In this document: one piece after another, positions 12,101 through 21,687 of the stretch | Layout of the letters: every line of letters starts with the position of its first letter | Position numbering within the stretch: position 1 is the stretch's first letter | Source of the DNA: Ustilago trichophora | Taxonomy: Eukaryota; Basidiomycota; Ustilaginomycetes; Ustilaginales; Ustilaginaceae | DNA length: 64,000 bases | Assembly (NCBI GenBank): GCA_900323505.1 | Contig: OOIN01000002.1 | Span: 496,001 to 560,000, forward strand | Reading direction: 5' to 3' | The notes under the pieces: model-generated | What the model was told of the DNA's origin: nothing | Seen by the model: only the letters and a program-made list of their open reading frames with translations | Databases searched by the model: none | Program-made: the position numbers and the translations under genes

Positions 12101-13092
12101 ATCACAATGAGCCGGTATACTCGTCTGCCGCAGCAGCCACCTATGCACCGCACACCGGGCCAGAATCCCATCAGCAACCGCTATCGTCCTACCAGGCTGG
12201 TCCACAGCATACGTCGCAGCCCGAGGTGGCTTATTCGTCATACTCAGATCGAACTGGTCCACTCGCCGCACCACCACATGGCTACACGCACGACGGCCAG
12301 GCACGCGATGACCGATCCGCGAACCCCGAGTTCGTGCCGCAGGGTGTTGCGGCCTACGCGCAGTACCCGCCTACCGAGCAGCGTTTCGCGTCTGATGGCA
12401 TGGTCGGGCCTTTTGGAAACGAGCCTGGCCACGCAGCATACATGGCTCCGCCTTCCGAGAGCTACGCATACCGTGCCAATTCGGATGTCCCGCCGCATCT
12501 ACAGATGCAAGGTGCGCCAGGATACGACGCTTTGCAGAGGCGACAGTCAGGCAACAAGGCCGGAAACATAGGGTACGGTGGTGGTCATCCTCAGGACGCT
12601 GCTCAGATGCCAGGCAATGTCCCTGTCGCCGGCTCAGAGCCATGGGCACAGTCGCATCCGCAGTACGGAGCATCGCCCTACCAAGCTACCAACGGCTACG
12701 ATCCCCAACCTGTGTCGGCGAAGTACGATCCCTACACGGATTCGTGTGTGCCACGCCAGGACATGGTCCCACCGGGCGGAGGAGCACCGTACTACGCACC
12801 CCATCAACCTGCGCAGGATGGAAGCTTTGTTGAGACACCGTACCATCATCAGTCTATTGGCTATACAACCGATGCAGATGGCCACCACCAGCAAATGCAT
12901 CCAGGTGGCCACGCTATCAATGACCAATACGCACCTCCACCGCCTCAACAGCAACAACCGGGCCCCTCCCAGAATTCAACCATTTGGGACGCTTGGAACT
13001 GGACACCTGCCCAACAGCAGCAGCATCAGCTCCACCAACAACAACAACAGCAACAGCAGCAGCAGCAGCCGCAGCAGCAATACCGCGGCTAA
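9136..13092 (+). CDS. Zn2Cys6 fungal transcription factor (two exons)
   Basis: Exons 9136-9503 and 9624-13092 give 1278 residues. The first exon runs into an in-frame stop inside a GTAAGT donor at 9504; splicing to the CAG acceptor at 9623 restores the frame. A basic segment at residues 15-35 leads into the zinc cluster with Cys26, Cys29, Cys36, Cys60, Cys63 and Cys70. The loop between the third and fourth ligands is 23 residues, unusually long for this family. The middle (about 150-650) resembles the helical fungal-specific regulatory region. The last 350 residues are rich in Pro, Gln, Tyr and Gly and end in a Gln tract coded by CAG/CAA, a likely activation domain. Predicted nuclear DNA-binding regulator; the target pathway is unknown. 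It is convergent with the CENP-P-like gene. Confidence 0.9.
9504..9623 (+). other. Intron of the Zn2Cys6 factor gene
   Basis: 120-nt intron with donor GTAAGT and acceptor CAG after a pyrimidine-rich stretch (CT runs, then a T run). Splicing joins GA to C to form an Asp codon and continues in the frame of the large second exon. Confidence 0.85.
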
Positions 13093-13352
13093 ATCATTTA
13101 TGTCAAAGCTGCATCCACGCTTGTACTTGTACCATTACACTTTCGCTCTACGTCGGTCAGATCAAAGGTTTGAAGCCCTTGCGTCTTGCGTCACCCATCG
13201 ATGACTTTTTTTTGGTGAAACAGAAACAGACTTTTGTGTGTGTATGTCTGAGTCAAGTTCAGATCCTAGAGGGATCAAAACGTTGGTTTGCTCTGATTTG
13301 TTTCGTAAGGCGACTTTACTAAAATTACACATGGTGCTGAAAGGTTTCGTCT

Positions 13353-14999
13353 TTATTCTGCATCCATTGAGCTTTCGTCTCCGAGCCTACTTTCGACGCT
13401 TTCTGCATCTCCATCACCGCCTAAACCGAAAAAGGCCCTTATGGTAGCATGTATCACGACCATGACACCCCATCTACCTGATTCTGGACCTAATTCGTCC
13501 TCTTCGTCGTCTTGGTCGATATCTGGTAAGCCTACCAATCCGTCTTGGGCAAGGGCGACTTTTAACATGTGATCAAATTCGGTTTGGAATGCCTGTAAAA
13601 AGGTTCTATTTGTCGCGTTTGTTAGTCTTTCTGGAACGTTTGGAATGGCAACGATATGCGGTGATGCGTGACCGAACCTATTCCACCTAATTGTGAATTG
13701 TAGGGTTAAGGAGGCGCCTTTTTTGTTTTTTAAGACCAGAGTTTCGGATAGATCTGGGATGATTAAGGATTTTGCCAGTGCTTCATCACCTTTTTGAGCG
13801 TGTCCGTTTCTCTTCCTAGCAGAAGAAGAAGAGGAGGAGGAAAACGAAGCAGAGGAAGAGGATGAAGGCGGGTGATAGGGAACGAAATCTATGCCTGTTT
13901 GCGTTTCCCACGCTCGAACGTGATCCCGTACCAAATCGGTATAACTCTCCATCAAATTGGTATACATATTCCTGCGCAATGCTACCAAAGGAATCATGGT
14001 ACGCAACATCAACAAGATCGCCGGTAGATCATTGCGTTTGATAAGCTTGCTATACAGCCCTGCATTGCGATTCAGAGTGGTTTCTAACCAGGTTGGGAGG
14101 GTAACTTGTAAGTTTTGGATTTGAGGAGATTGTAATGAAGAAGAATCTTCAAAAACGTCAAATTTGATGTTGAGGATGAAGAGGTGGGCGAAGGTTCCAC
14201 TGATTGTTATGTGTCGTTGTCGAATTTCGGCTGATTGAAGGTTGGTTGGGGAATCGGTTTGGGTAAGACTTTCGATCTCGAGCAAGGTAAACTTGACCAG
14301 AGAATCGATGAGAGAATTGGTTCTTCGTTGACGAACTTGCAACCAACTTTGAACATTTTTGGCATGTCTATGATGCGAAAGTTCTGCTTCTACACCTCCT
14401 CTTCTTTGTTTGCCGCCATCTCTACGGCTTTGAGCTTGAAGTAACAACCGTCGATCAATGTCACTTGCACTACCAACGCCTTCGACACCAACCGATTTGC
14501 TCGGTACCATGGTTGCTACATCTAGCACTGTCAATGCCAAATTTTCCTCCTTATGTTGGTTTTCCTTGTTATGACTCCCTCCCGAGGTTGCTATGAAGCC
14601 AGCGAGCCCGCCAACAGATCCAGTAAGGAGAGTTGTCAATGCTTCATCATCTATTCTTTTTAATTTTTCCATCAACTTTTCCTTGACAACATCTCCACTG
14701 CTGCTATTGGGATCGAAATATCTTAGCGCCAAAGAAGATCCACCATCCCTAGCAAACCGATCTCTCCGTGTACCGCTGCTGGAGGAAGAAGAAGAACTGG
14801 CGCGACGTCGTTCTCGCTCAGCAGCGATGGCACGGCGCAAATCGTGCGTTTCCAACTCGAGCTCTTCAACCCGATCGAGAAGGGTACCGCGATCAATGGT
14901 CGTGTTGGCGGAGGTGGTGGAACGAGCCGAGCCGGGCGTTTCGGGTAGTTGACCACGCCGAGAGCGCGATGGTGTTGCGCTTGGGGTGTTTTGCGACAT
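13353..14999 (-). CDS. Candidate kinetochore protein CENP-P / Ctf19-like
   Basis: 548 residues, single exon, ATG at 14999. After a Ser/Thr/Arg-rich start, a short coiled coil spans about 37-67 (DRVEELELETHDLRRAI), followed by a Ser/Asn-rich linker. The part I compare with the CENP-P family is about 240-350: a strand pair HITISGTFAHLFILNIKFDV, then IQNLQVTLPTWLE and a long helix LIKRNDLPAILLMLRTMIPL with an RRNMYTNLMESY end. A later LTLQFTIRWNRFGHASP matches the second RWD-like sheet, where vertebrate CENP-P has an FIHW strand. CENP-P/Ctf19 is in the CENP-O/COMA module of the inner kinetochore. This assignment rests on my recognition of the pattern, not on a search. A Ser-rich, Lys/Arg-flanked loop near 380-400 is lineage-specific. 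Confidence 0.55.
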   Translation of the reverse strand: MSQNTPSATPSRSRRGQLPETPGSARSTTSANTTIDRGTLLDRVEELELETHDLRRAIAAERERRRASSSSSSSSGTRRDRFARDGGSSLALRYFDPNSSSGDVVKEKLMEKLKRIDDEALTTLLTGSVGGLAGFIATSGGSHNKENQHKEENLALTVLDVATMVPSKSVGVEGVGSASDIDRRLLLQAQSRRDGGKQRRGGVEAELSHHRHAKNVQSWLQVRQRRTNSLIDSLVKFTLLEIESLTQTDSPTNLQSAEIRQRHITISGTFAHLFILNIKFDVFEDSSSLQSPQIQNLQVTLPTWLETTLNRNAGLYSKLIKRNDLPAILLMLRTMIPLVALRRNMYTNLMESYTDLVRDHVRAWETQTGIDFVPYHPPSSSSSASFSSSSSSSARKRNGHAQKGDEALAKSLIIPDLSETLVLKNKKGASLTLQFTIRWNRFGHASPHIVAIPNVPERLTNATNRTFLQAFQTEFDHMLKVALAQDGLVGLPDIDQDDEEDELGPESGRWGVMVVIHATIRAFFGLGGDGDAESVESRLGDESSMDAE

Positions 15000-15536
15000 T
15001 GTCTATACCCCTTCCCTTTTCGTTTGCTGTTGCCAAGTGGTGGTGGTGGTTGCTGTGATGGTCTCGCGCTGTGCTGTTATAAAAAGGTCGATGTGAAGCG
15101 GCGTAAAGTGGGGGTTGTTTCTTGCGAGAGTGCGGATGCGGTCGAATGTGATGGTATATATGGGCGATAGAAGATAATCGACTGGGTATATAGTACAGGA
15201 GGTCGTGAAGAGTTGGTGAGATGATGTAGAGATGGTTTGGGAATGTTTTGTGTTGCGAAAATATGGTGTTGCTTGGACGACTTAAGATGCAGGGTCGGAC
15301 GGTTGGACGGGCGCGTCGCGTCACGCAAACGAAAATCCACAGTTTGGTAAAGCTCCATCGATTTAACAAAGGTTAGGCGAAAATCCCCGCTGGTACAGTG
15401 AGTACATGCTCTTGTTGTAGCCATCAAGTACAAACATCACGGACACACGGTTGAAACTTGAACACGATGATGCCGATACTATGCTTCGGTGGTGTAGAAT
15501 TACATTGAGAAAACCAACATATGAGCAAGTTGAGCG
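15000..15536. other. Promoter spacer of the CENP-P-like gene
   Basis: Between the CENP-P-like start and the RRP36 stop, both on the minus strand. It holds the former's promoter and the latter's 3' region, with several A/T-rich segments and no coding signal. Confidence 0.6.
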
Positions 15537-16973
15537 TTAGAATCTGGTTCGCTTGTTGCCCTCTCCTCCACGGCCTGCCGCTTCGGGATTCCTCTTCCTC
15601 TTGGGAACCGCCGCATTCCCTTCCCTCGCAAATCCAATCCCCACGGGCATATCCCTCTTCTCCTTCTGCGCATTCTTCCGTCTCCTCCTCTCCAGCGCCT
15701 TTTTTAGCTGCTTCTTCTCCTGCCCACCCACCTTCTTTCCATCCACTCCACCCGCACCACCTGCCAATCTATCATATTTATCCTTCAACAGCATCTGCTT
15801 AACCTCGCTCTTCTTCGGGTAGAAAGGCAGCATACCCTTCTCCACCCTCTCCTTATTCTCCTTTTTGATCTTGCCCTTCACCGCCGACTCTCTGGCCCTC
15901 CTCTCCCTCTCCCCTGCCAAACCTTCAGCCCTTCGTAGAGCCGCTTCCACCTTTGCCCGCTCCTCCCTAATCGCTAGGGCAGCTTCGCTTTTCGCCTTGG
16001 GTCCGGCTTGATGCAATTCCTGCTTCTTCAACTTCGCCAAAGTCTTCTTCAGTGTGCTGAGTTCCGAAGAAAACATTTCGGGCAAGAACGAATAAGATTT
16101 GGAAAAGAGATCCTTGTTGACGCTTCCCGAGAGCGATTCGAAGCGAGGGTCGCGGATATGGGTTGTTGAAGGAGTGTCAACGACGTTGCGACGGCGAGAA
16201 ACGGGTCGCTTGGAAGAGACTTCGGTAGGTGCGTTTTTGTTGCTCCGCTTTGCAAGGTCGTGTTGACGTTGTGCGGCAGCTCGGGCATTACGAGATTCTG
16301 CCCAGGCGTTGTCGGTGCTATCGACTGTGGAGGTGGACGTGCTTGCCCCGCCGGAAAGCTGGCGTAGTCGTTCGCGAACCTCGCGACGTTTGGCCTCGAG
16401 GGCTTCATCAGTACTTGATGAAGCGCGAGATGATTTGCTAGACTTTGAAGAGGTGGAAGAGGAACGTTGGGGTTGCTTGCCAGCTCTGGCTTGGGCAAGT
16501 CGCATTCGATCCTGCGCAAATTCGTCCTCTTCCAGATCGCTGATGTCCACTTCGTCGTCGTCTTCATCATCATTGTCAGATGCGGATCCATCGAGCTGCT
16601 GTCGAGCCTTCATGAGCGCCGAAAAGGGGATCTGCTTCATCTGCTGTGCCAAATCTTCCTCTCCTACATCATCGCCGTCGCTACTGTAGGTGGATGCGTC
16701 TTCGTCCTCCTCCTCCTCGCCGTCCTCGCTGTCATCGTCGTCACCTTGAGAATCGTCACCAGAGTCAGATTCGAGATCAGAGTCGTCGAGAAACTGTGCA
16801 TACTTCGGTCGCTCTTCCTCCTCTTGCTCGGATTGGACGTCCTCGTCGCTAGAGACATCAGAATCCATCTCGCTCCCCGATCCGAGGTTCAAAGAGCCGC
16901 CATCTGATTCCTCAGAATCTTGCTCAAAGACTGCGGCCTTCTGAGGCTTTGATTTCGCTGGTCCCTTTGCCAT
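15537..16973 (-). CDS. RRP36: rRNA biogenesis protein Rrp36
   Basis: 478 residues. I start at ATG 16973 (MAKGPAKSKPQ), because upstream residues in the open frame look like translated leader and the acidic N-terminus fits the family. Rrp36 is a nucleolar SSU-processome component needed for early cleavages that yield 18S rRNA. The first 200 residues are Asp/Glu/Ser-rich. The family core follows RRRNVVDT: RDPRFESLSGSVNKDLFSKS, then YSFLPEMFSSELSTLKKTL, a long basic helix, and the block FYPKKSEVKQMLLKDKYDRL. The end is Lys/Arg-rich (LKKALERRRRKNAQKEKRDM). It is longer than yeast Rrp36 (about 300 residues) through the acidic part. It is divergently transcribed from UTP7, another SSU-processome gene. 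Confidence 0.93.
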   Translation of the reverse strand: MAKGPAKSKPQKAAVFEQDSEESDGGSLNLGSGSEMDSDVSSDEDVQSEQEEEERPKYAQFLDDSDLESDSGDDSQGDDDDSEDGEEEEDEDASTYSSDGDDVGEEDLAQQMKQIPFSALMKARQQLDGSASDNDDEDDDEVDISDLEEDEFAQDRMRLAQARAGKQPQRSSSTSSKSSKSSRASSSTDEALEAKRREVRERLRQLSGGASTSTSTVDSTDNAWAESRNARAAAQRQHDLAKRSNKNAPTEVSSKRPVSRRRNVVDTPSTTHIRDPRFESLSGSVNKDLFSKSYSFLPEMFSSELSTLKKTLAKLKKQELHQAGPKAKSEAALAIREERAKVEAALRRAEGLAGERERRARESAVKGKIKKENKERVEKGMLPFYPKKSEVKQMLLKDKYDRLAGGAGGVDGKKVGGQEKKQLKKALERRRRKNAQKEKRDMPVGIGFAREGNAAVPKRKRNPEAAGRGGEGNKRTRF

Positions 16974-17499
16974 TCTTGCTGGGTTCGAGGCTGTTGGGAT
17001 GGCAGCTATATGTGAAATGGTATGTGATGATGGTGCAACACGGCCAGGAGAGTGGAGGACATGATGAAGTTGATGCAGTTTTGCTAGAATTCCAAAGGTG
17101 GCAAGTGGGTTTGTATTGCTCGAGCAAATTTTGATTTCAAAAAAGTGGACGCTGTTCAGGGTTCGGTAATTCAAACCCTTTCTTTTTTTTTTCTTTTTTT
17201 TCCCTGTCCACTCACTGCATGGATTTTTTTCAAACAAGTTCTTCTCAGCGCTGTGTGGAGTACGAGGCCAGAAAGCTTCCTTCTCACCATCATTGATTCA
17301 TCTTGCTCGCTGCTTGCTTTCTTCAACGACCTTGACAGCGGCTTTGAGCGTAAAAGCAAAGTCTTCGCCATCATCGAAAGCGAAGCAGCAACGTGACCGA
17401 CGTCTCAGCGGATCATCGACAGCCGAACAGCTCCACCCTACCCCCAGCACAATCTCATCCAACAATTAGAGCTACTCCTTAGCTCATCCCTTGCCGACC
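16974..17499. promoter_or_regulatory. Shared divergent promoter of RRP36 and UTP7
   Basis: A 526-bp spacer separates the two start codons, which point away from each other. It includes T-rich tracts at about 17180-17205 and the T run near 17226. Both genes act in 18S rRNA maturation, so co-regulation from one region is likely. No known motif was confirmed. Confidence 0.55.
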
Positions 17500-19413
17500 A
17501 TGGAAGCTGGGCCGTCCAAACCCTCCCGCTCCACAAAGAGCAACAAAGAGAAGAAAGCCTATCACTCTCAAGAGGCCCTCGACAAGCAAGCCCACTCCAT
17601 TTCTGCCGCCACCTCCCTGCCACGCTCTCTCGACCGTTCCGCCCCTGCCTCCGTCCGCGATGCACCCATCCCCAAATCCGTCTCCAACATCAAGGACAAG
17701 AAGCTCAAGAGCAAGCTCACCCATCAGCATCTCTCTCAGAAGCGTGCTGCCGAATCGGCTCGTTTGGCAAATGAGTATCTCAACGCCGCGGCACCGGGTG
17801 AAGGCGCCGGGATGATCGAGACGGAAGGCGAGCTCGAGAGGACTTTCAAAGTTACACAAGCCCAGATCAAGGATAACGTCGGTATCGATACGGCAACCAA
17901 GGGCTTTGAGTTAAAGTTGGATGGTGGAAAGCAAGGCGTTGGATTGGGTCCTTACCGATGTGACTATACCAGAAATGGCAGACATTTGTTGATCGGCGGC
18001 AGGAAAGGTCACTTGGCGGCATTCGACTGGCAAACTGGAAAGCTGAGTTGCGAGATTCAGGTTCGAGAGACGGTCAGAGATGTCAAATGGTTGCATAACC
18101 ATAGCTTCTTCGCCGCGGCCCAGAAGAAGTACGTCTACATCTACGACGATGCCGGAATCGAAATTCACAAGCTCAAGAATCATACCGACGTAAACCGGCT
18201 CGAGTTCTTGCCGTACCACTTCCTCCTCGCCTCCGTCGGCGCAACAGGATGGCTCAAGTACCAAGACACCTCGACGGGAACCCTCATCTCTCAGCACCGT
18301 ACTGGATTGGGCAACTGCAACACTATGACCCAAAACCCGCTTACCGCCGTCCTCCACCTCGGCCATACTAACGGAACCGTCACCATGTGGACTCCCAACC
18401 TTTCCACCCCCGCCGTCAAACTTCTCGCCCATCGCGGCCCCGTAAGCGGCATCTCGATCGACTCGCGCAACGGCGGACGAGAGATGGCCACCTGTGGTAT
18501 GGACGGTACCATCAAAGTGTGGGATACTCGCATGCTCGGTAAAGGGCCCCGACGAGAATGGCAGGCCCGAAGACCCGCTTCTGACCTGCAATATTCCCAA
18601 CGGGGTCTCCTCGGCGTTGCATGGGGCCCTCACGTCTCCATCTACGACACAAACGCTGTCCTCGGAAACGCTCCTCCTGGACCGTACATCACCCAAGGCT
18701 TCCCCCGCTCCGAACCGCTCCAGGTCAAATTCTGCCCCTTTGAAGACGTTCTCGGTGTAGCGCACTCTGGCGGGTTTACTAGCTTGCTCGTCCCCGGTGC
18801 TGGAGAACCCAATTTCGACAGTAGCGAATTGGATCCCTTCGAAACGCGCAATGCCCGAAGGGAACGAGAGGTGCATCAGTTGCTGGACAAGATTTCTCCA
18901 GATCTCATCTCGATCGACCAGTCGATCTTGGGTTCGGTTCATATCAGCCAGACAAATGTCTCGGCGGCGGAACAGGATCGAATTTTGGCAGAGATCGGCA
19001 AACGAAACCCGAATGCGGTTGTGAGGAGTGCAGATGGAAGGGCATACTCGCAATTGAGCCGTGTGGAGAGGATGCAGTTGAACAATCCGGATGCTTCACC
19101 GCTGGCCGAGGAGGAGGAAGGTTTTGAAGGACAGAGTGGCGTCGGTTCGCTGGCGGCAAAGATCGCCGCTCACGAAGCACCGTCATCGCAGAAGAAGGAG
19201 AAGAACAGGATGAGGGGTAAGAATAAGGCTCTAAGCAGATACCTCAGGAAGAAGAGAGAGAACGTCGTCGATCCCAATAGGATCGCAGTCAAGGCGAGAA
19301 TGGAAAAGATGCGCAAAGAGGAACAACAGGAGAGAAAGAGGAAGGCTGCTGCGGGTTTAAGAGAGGATGATGAGAGCTTTTCTGCTCTGGACATGTTCAA
19401 AAAGCGTACCTAA
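17500..19413 (+). CDS. UTP7: U3 snoRNP protein Utp7 (WDR46/BING4), WD40
   Basis: 637 residues from ATG 17500, which has a good context (CGACCATGG); the in-frame codon 9 nt earlier is TTG. Utp7 is an SSU-processome WD40 protein required for 18S rRNA formation. The N-terminus is basic and ends in HLSQKRAAESARLANEYL, followed by GELERTFKVTQAQIK. WD repeats run from about 145 to 400 (CDYTRNGRHLLIGGRKGHLA, VKWLHNHSFFAAAQKKYVYI, MATCGMDGTIKVWDTR). After them comes the BING4 C-terminal domain (VKFCPFEDVLGVAHSGGFTS, LVPGAGEPNFDSSELDPFE, REREVHQLLDKISPDLI). The tail is Lys/Arg-rich. Both the propeller and BING4CT domains are complete. Confidence 0.95.
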   Translation: MEAGPSKPSRSTKSNKEKKAYHSQEALDKQAHSISAATSLPRSLDRSAPASVRDAPIPKSVSNIKDKKLKSKLTHQHLSQKRAAESARLANEYLNAAAPGEGAGMIETEGELERTFKVTQAQIKDNVGIDTATKGFELKLDGGKQGVGLGPYRCDYTRNGRHLLIGGRKGHLAAFDWQTGKLSCEIQVRETVRDVKWLHNHSFFAAAQKKYVYIYDDAGIEIHKLKNHTDVNRLEFLPYHFLLASVGATGWLKYQDTSTGTLISQHRTGLGNCNTMTQNPLTAVLHLGHTNGTVTMWTPNLSTPAVKLLAHRGPVSGISIDSRNGGREMATCGMDGTIKVWDTRMLGKGPRREWQARRPASDLQYSQRGLLGVAWGPHVSIYDTNAVLGNAPPGPYITQGFPRSEPLQVKFCPFEDVLGVAHSGGFTSLLVPGAGEPNFDSSELDPFETRNARREREVHQLLDKISPDLISIDQSILGSVHISQTNVSAAEQDRILAEIGKRNPNAVVRSADGRAYSQLSRVERMQLNNPDASPLAEEEEGFEGQSGVGSLAAKIAAHEAPSSQKKEKNRMRGKNKALSRYLRKKRENVVDPNRIAVKARMEKMRKEEQQERKRKAAAGLREDDESFSALDMFKKRT

Positions 19414-19670
19414 TTGTCTCACTTGTACTAATATCACAGCTTGTATGCAATTTTATCGCACACTTTGCATCATCATCACACAGTGTTGCTGTATCCGACA
19501 TGAATTGTTTGTGGATGTGATTCTTGGATTACAAGCTCAGGAGAACGAGGCAGCATGTACAGAGATCACACGAGTAGATTGTCAGAACGATCTCGAGACT
19601 GGTTTGAATTGTAACATGGCCTTTGAATCAAGCTACCGTTTTGCCAGTATCTTGACTAGTGTTATAAAAG
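19414..19670. other. Convergent UTP7 / oxidoreductase 3' spacer
   Basis: 257 bp between converging genes; no feature beyond probable 3' UTRs. Confidence 0.5.
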
Positions 19671-20960
19671 TTACTGGAGGTCAAACTCTCCATCCCTAAA
19701 CACGATCTCTACGCTCTTCTTTTCATTCAAACTTCTCCTACCAGCCTCTAGGATTGCCGTAGTCAAGACAGTATCCTTGATGGTTGGCAAGATGACGTCA
19801 AAGTCGTGTGCGTTTCTCTCTCCTTTATTGATCCTTGTACAGGCCACGACAAAGTTTTCCAACGAGATATAACCGTATCCATGCTGACCTGCAAAGTAAC
19901 CTTCGGCATCGGGAGTGTATCGCATGTAGAAAGGGTTGTAATCTGTGCAACTTCCACCGGTGACAGCTTGGGCTTGGTCTTCGACGGTGAATTGGTATCC
20001 ACGGCGGGCTTGGTTGATTCTAGTTTCTCCAGAGGTACCGACAAAGTGGAAATGTTGTTCAGAGTGAACACCGGCTCCTTGAGGGGCTGACCAAGAGGCG
20101 GTGAAGACGGCGGTTGCTCGTTTGCCCGATTCGGCGATTTGGGTGGTGGGGTTGAGGATGGAAAAATCGACAAGGAGGGTGATGGTATCTTCTGTACCTT
20201 GTACACATCCCTTGGAAGTGGCAATGCCCGCAGAAGCCGAAGCGGTGACCCTGGTGGGAACGGCTCGACCTTGCGTCATCCAAAGACAAATGTCGATATG
20301 ATGAGAATTGAGATAGTAAGAAATATCACTATCCCTACCAGCCCAAGCCTTGAACGTCTCCAACTGATTCTTGGGCTGACTCATGTACGAATAAAAGTAA
20401 TTCATATCTCCCAATTCATCCCTCGCTCTCTGTCTAGCATCGGCATAAGCAGGGTCGAATCTCTTATGATGTTCCACCATACACAATACACCTTGCTGTG
20501 CAGCTGCTTTGACGAGTTCTTGATGATGTTTGAGCGATTGTGTAGCGGGTTTTGTGACGAGGACGTGGATGCCCCTGTTGATGGCGTACATTGCGATATC
20601 GAAATGGGTAGAGTCTGGGGTGAAGATGGTGATTGCATCCCCTTTTTTGAGCGAATCAATGGCAGTTTTGTACGCATCCCCATCGCGAACACCTGCCTCA
20701 GGGTACGAGGTGAAGGTGGTATCCATGTCACGATACTTGGATTCAATGTTGGTCTTGAAATGGTTACGAATACCGGCGAATTTATCACCATTGGTACCCA
20801 CCATTTTAATCTCGGGTGCGATGAGGTTGCGTCGACGCAGGTCGAACATGACCAATCCGACGACGCCAAGTTTCTTGTCGGATGGCGAAGATCCTCCGCC
20901 GACAAAGCCGGTGGTGTATTCGCCGGTGCCGACGGCGAGGATTGTGGGGAGTCCAGACAT
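19671..20960 (-). CDS. Gfo/Idh/MocA-family NAD(P)-dependent oxidoreductase
   Basis: 429 residues from ATG 20960 (MSGLPTILAVGTGEYTTGF). The open frame extends further upstream, but that part would cover a TATA box. The N-terminal half is a Rossmann fold with nucleotide-binding segment VGTGEYTTG, followed by a strand-turn TIFTPDSTHFDIAMYAINRG and VLVTKPATQS, the equivalent of the family EKP motif. The C-terminal half is the alpha/beta sheet domain with YYLNSHHIDICLWMTQG, where the His pair may be catalytic. Predicted to reduce or oxidise a sugar, sugar acid or related polyol. A D-galacturonate reductase-like activity is one possibility from how such fungal proteins are often named, but the substrate is not readable here. 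No signal peptide; probably cytosolic. Confidence 0.88.
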   Translation of the reverse strand: MSGLPTILAVGTGEYTTGFVGGGSSPSDKKLGVVGLVMFDLRRRNLIAPEIKMVGTNGDKFAGIRNHFKTNIESKYRDMDTTFTSYPEAGVRDGDAYKTAIDSLKKGDAITIFTPDSTHFDIAMYAINRGIHVLVTKPATQSLKHHQELVKAAAQQGVLCMVEHHKRFDPAYADARQRARDELGDMNYFYSYMSQPKNQLETFKAWAGRDSDISYYLNSHHIDICLWMTQGRAVPTRVTASASAGIATSKGCVQGTEDTITLLVDFSILNPTTQIAESGKRATAVFTASWSAPQGAGVHSEQHFHFVGTSGETRINQARRGYQFTVEDQAQAVTGGSCTDYNPFYMRYTPDAEGYFAGQHGYGYISLENFVVACTRINKGERNAHDFDVILPTIKDTVLTTAILEAGRRSLNEKKSVEIVFRDGEFDLQ

Positions 20961-21687
20961 TGTTGTTGTGTTGCGCTTCTTCAGAAGAAGTTTTGAACAG
21001 GGAAATGGGCGTTGTAAAAGCAAAAGGTTGAAAAGCTCAAAGATGTACCCAGAAGGTCTTATATAGAGAGGGAAGATCGGAGGTAGAGGACACAGATCTC
21101 CAGGAAAGGGGAAGAAGCGCAACCGGTGGATTGACCGGCCACATAACCCCCAAGAAGCGGACCGTGGAGGACCGGCCTTGCATCTCTTTCGGAATTCTAC
21201 AAAACACTCACACAGGCTCAGACCCTATTTCTTTTTCCCGCCCACGCTCACGACACGCCAAAACAAGACATCACCCCACGCTCATCCCCAACCAACACTG
21301 ACACTGGGCCGTACCCAATGCCCCCACACTTTCCCCCACCGTCTCTCAAACCGCATCATGGCGAGGTTGCATCTGACAGATTCAAGCCACATGCTGGATA
21401 GGCGAGATGACACTGTACTGTCAGAATACACTGAGTGTGCGTGCGTGGTAGGTGTCGTTCATTCAGGCAAGGCGGGGATAGACGTATCCAAACGTACACG
21501 AGATGAGACTACTAGATCTAGGTATGAATTTCTACCGAACCTGGGGGAGCAAAACATTTTCTCGAATAGAGAGGGCTCAGCCGAGTCAGAGCATCCGACT
21601 TGAGCTAACTTGAGCCTCGTATAAAGAATCGCAACATGTCAAATACAGCTAAAAATGTACTGCAGCATGCTTGCATGGGATCGGCAC
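20961..21687. other. Spacer between oxidoreductase start and SAC1 stop
   Basis: 727 bp holding the oxidoreductase promoter and the SAC1 3' region. Apart from the TATA box and one CTGTACTG element at about 21413, I see nothing identifiable. Confidence 0.6.
21058..21065 (-). promoter_or_regulatory. TATA box of the oxidoreductase gene
   Basis: On the minus strand this reads TATATAAG, about 100 bp upstream of the chosen ATG at 20960. It also supports that start over the longer open frame. Confidence 0.5.

Noticed and set aside
16974..17238. Longer N-terminus of Rrp36 from the upstream open frame
   Set aside because: The extra 88 residues include a Lys run and T-tract-derived sequence and do not look like the family; ATG 16973 gives the expected acidic start.
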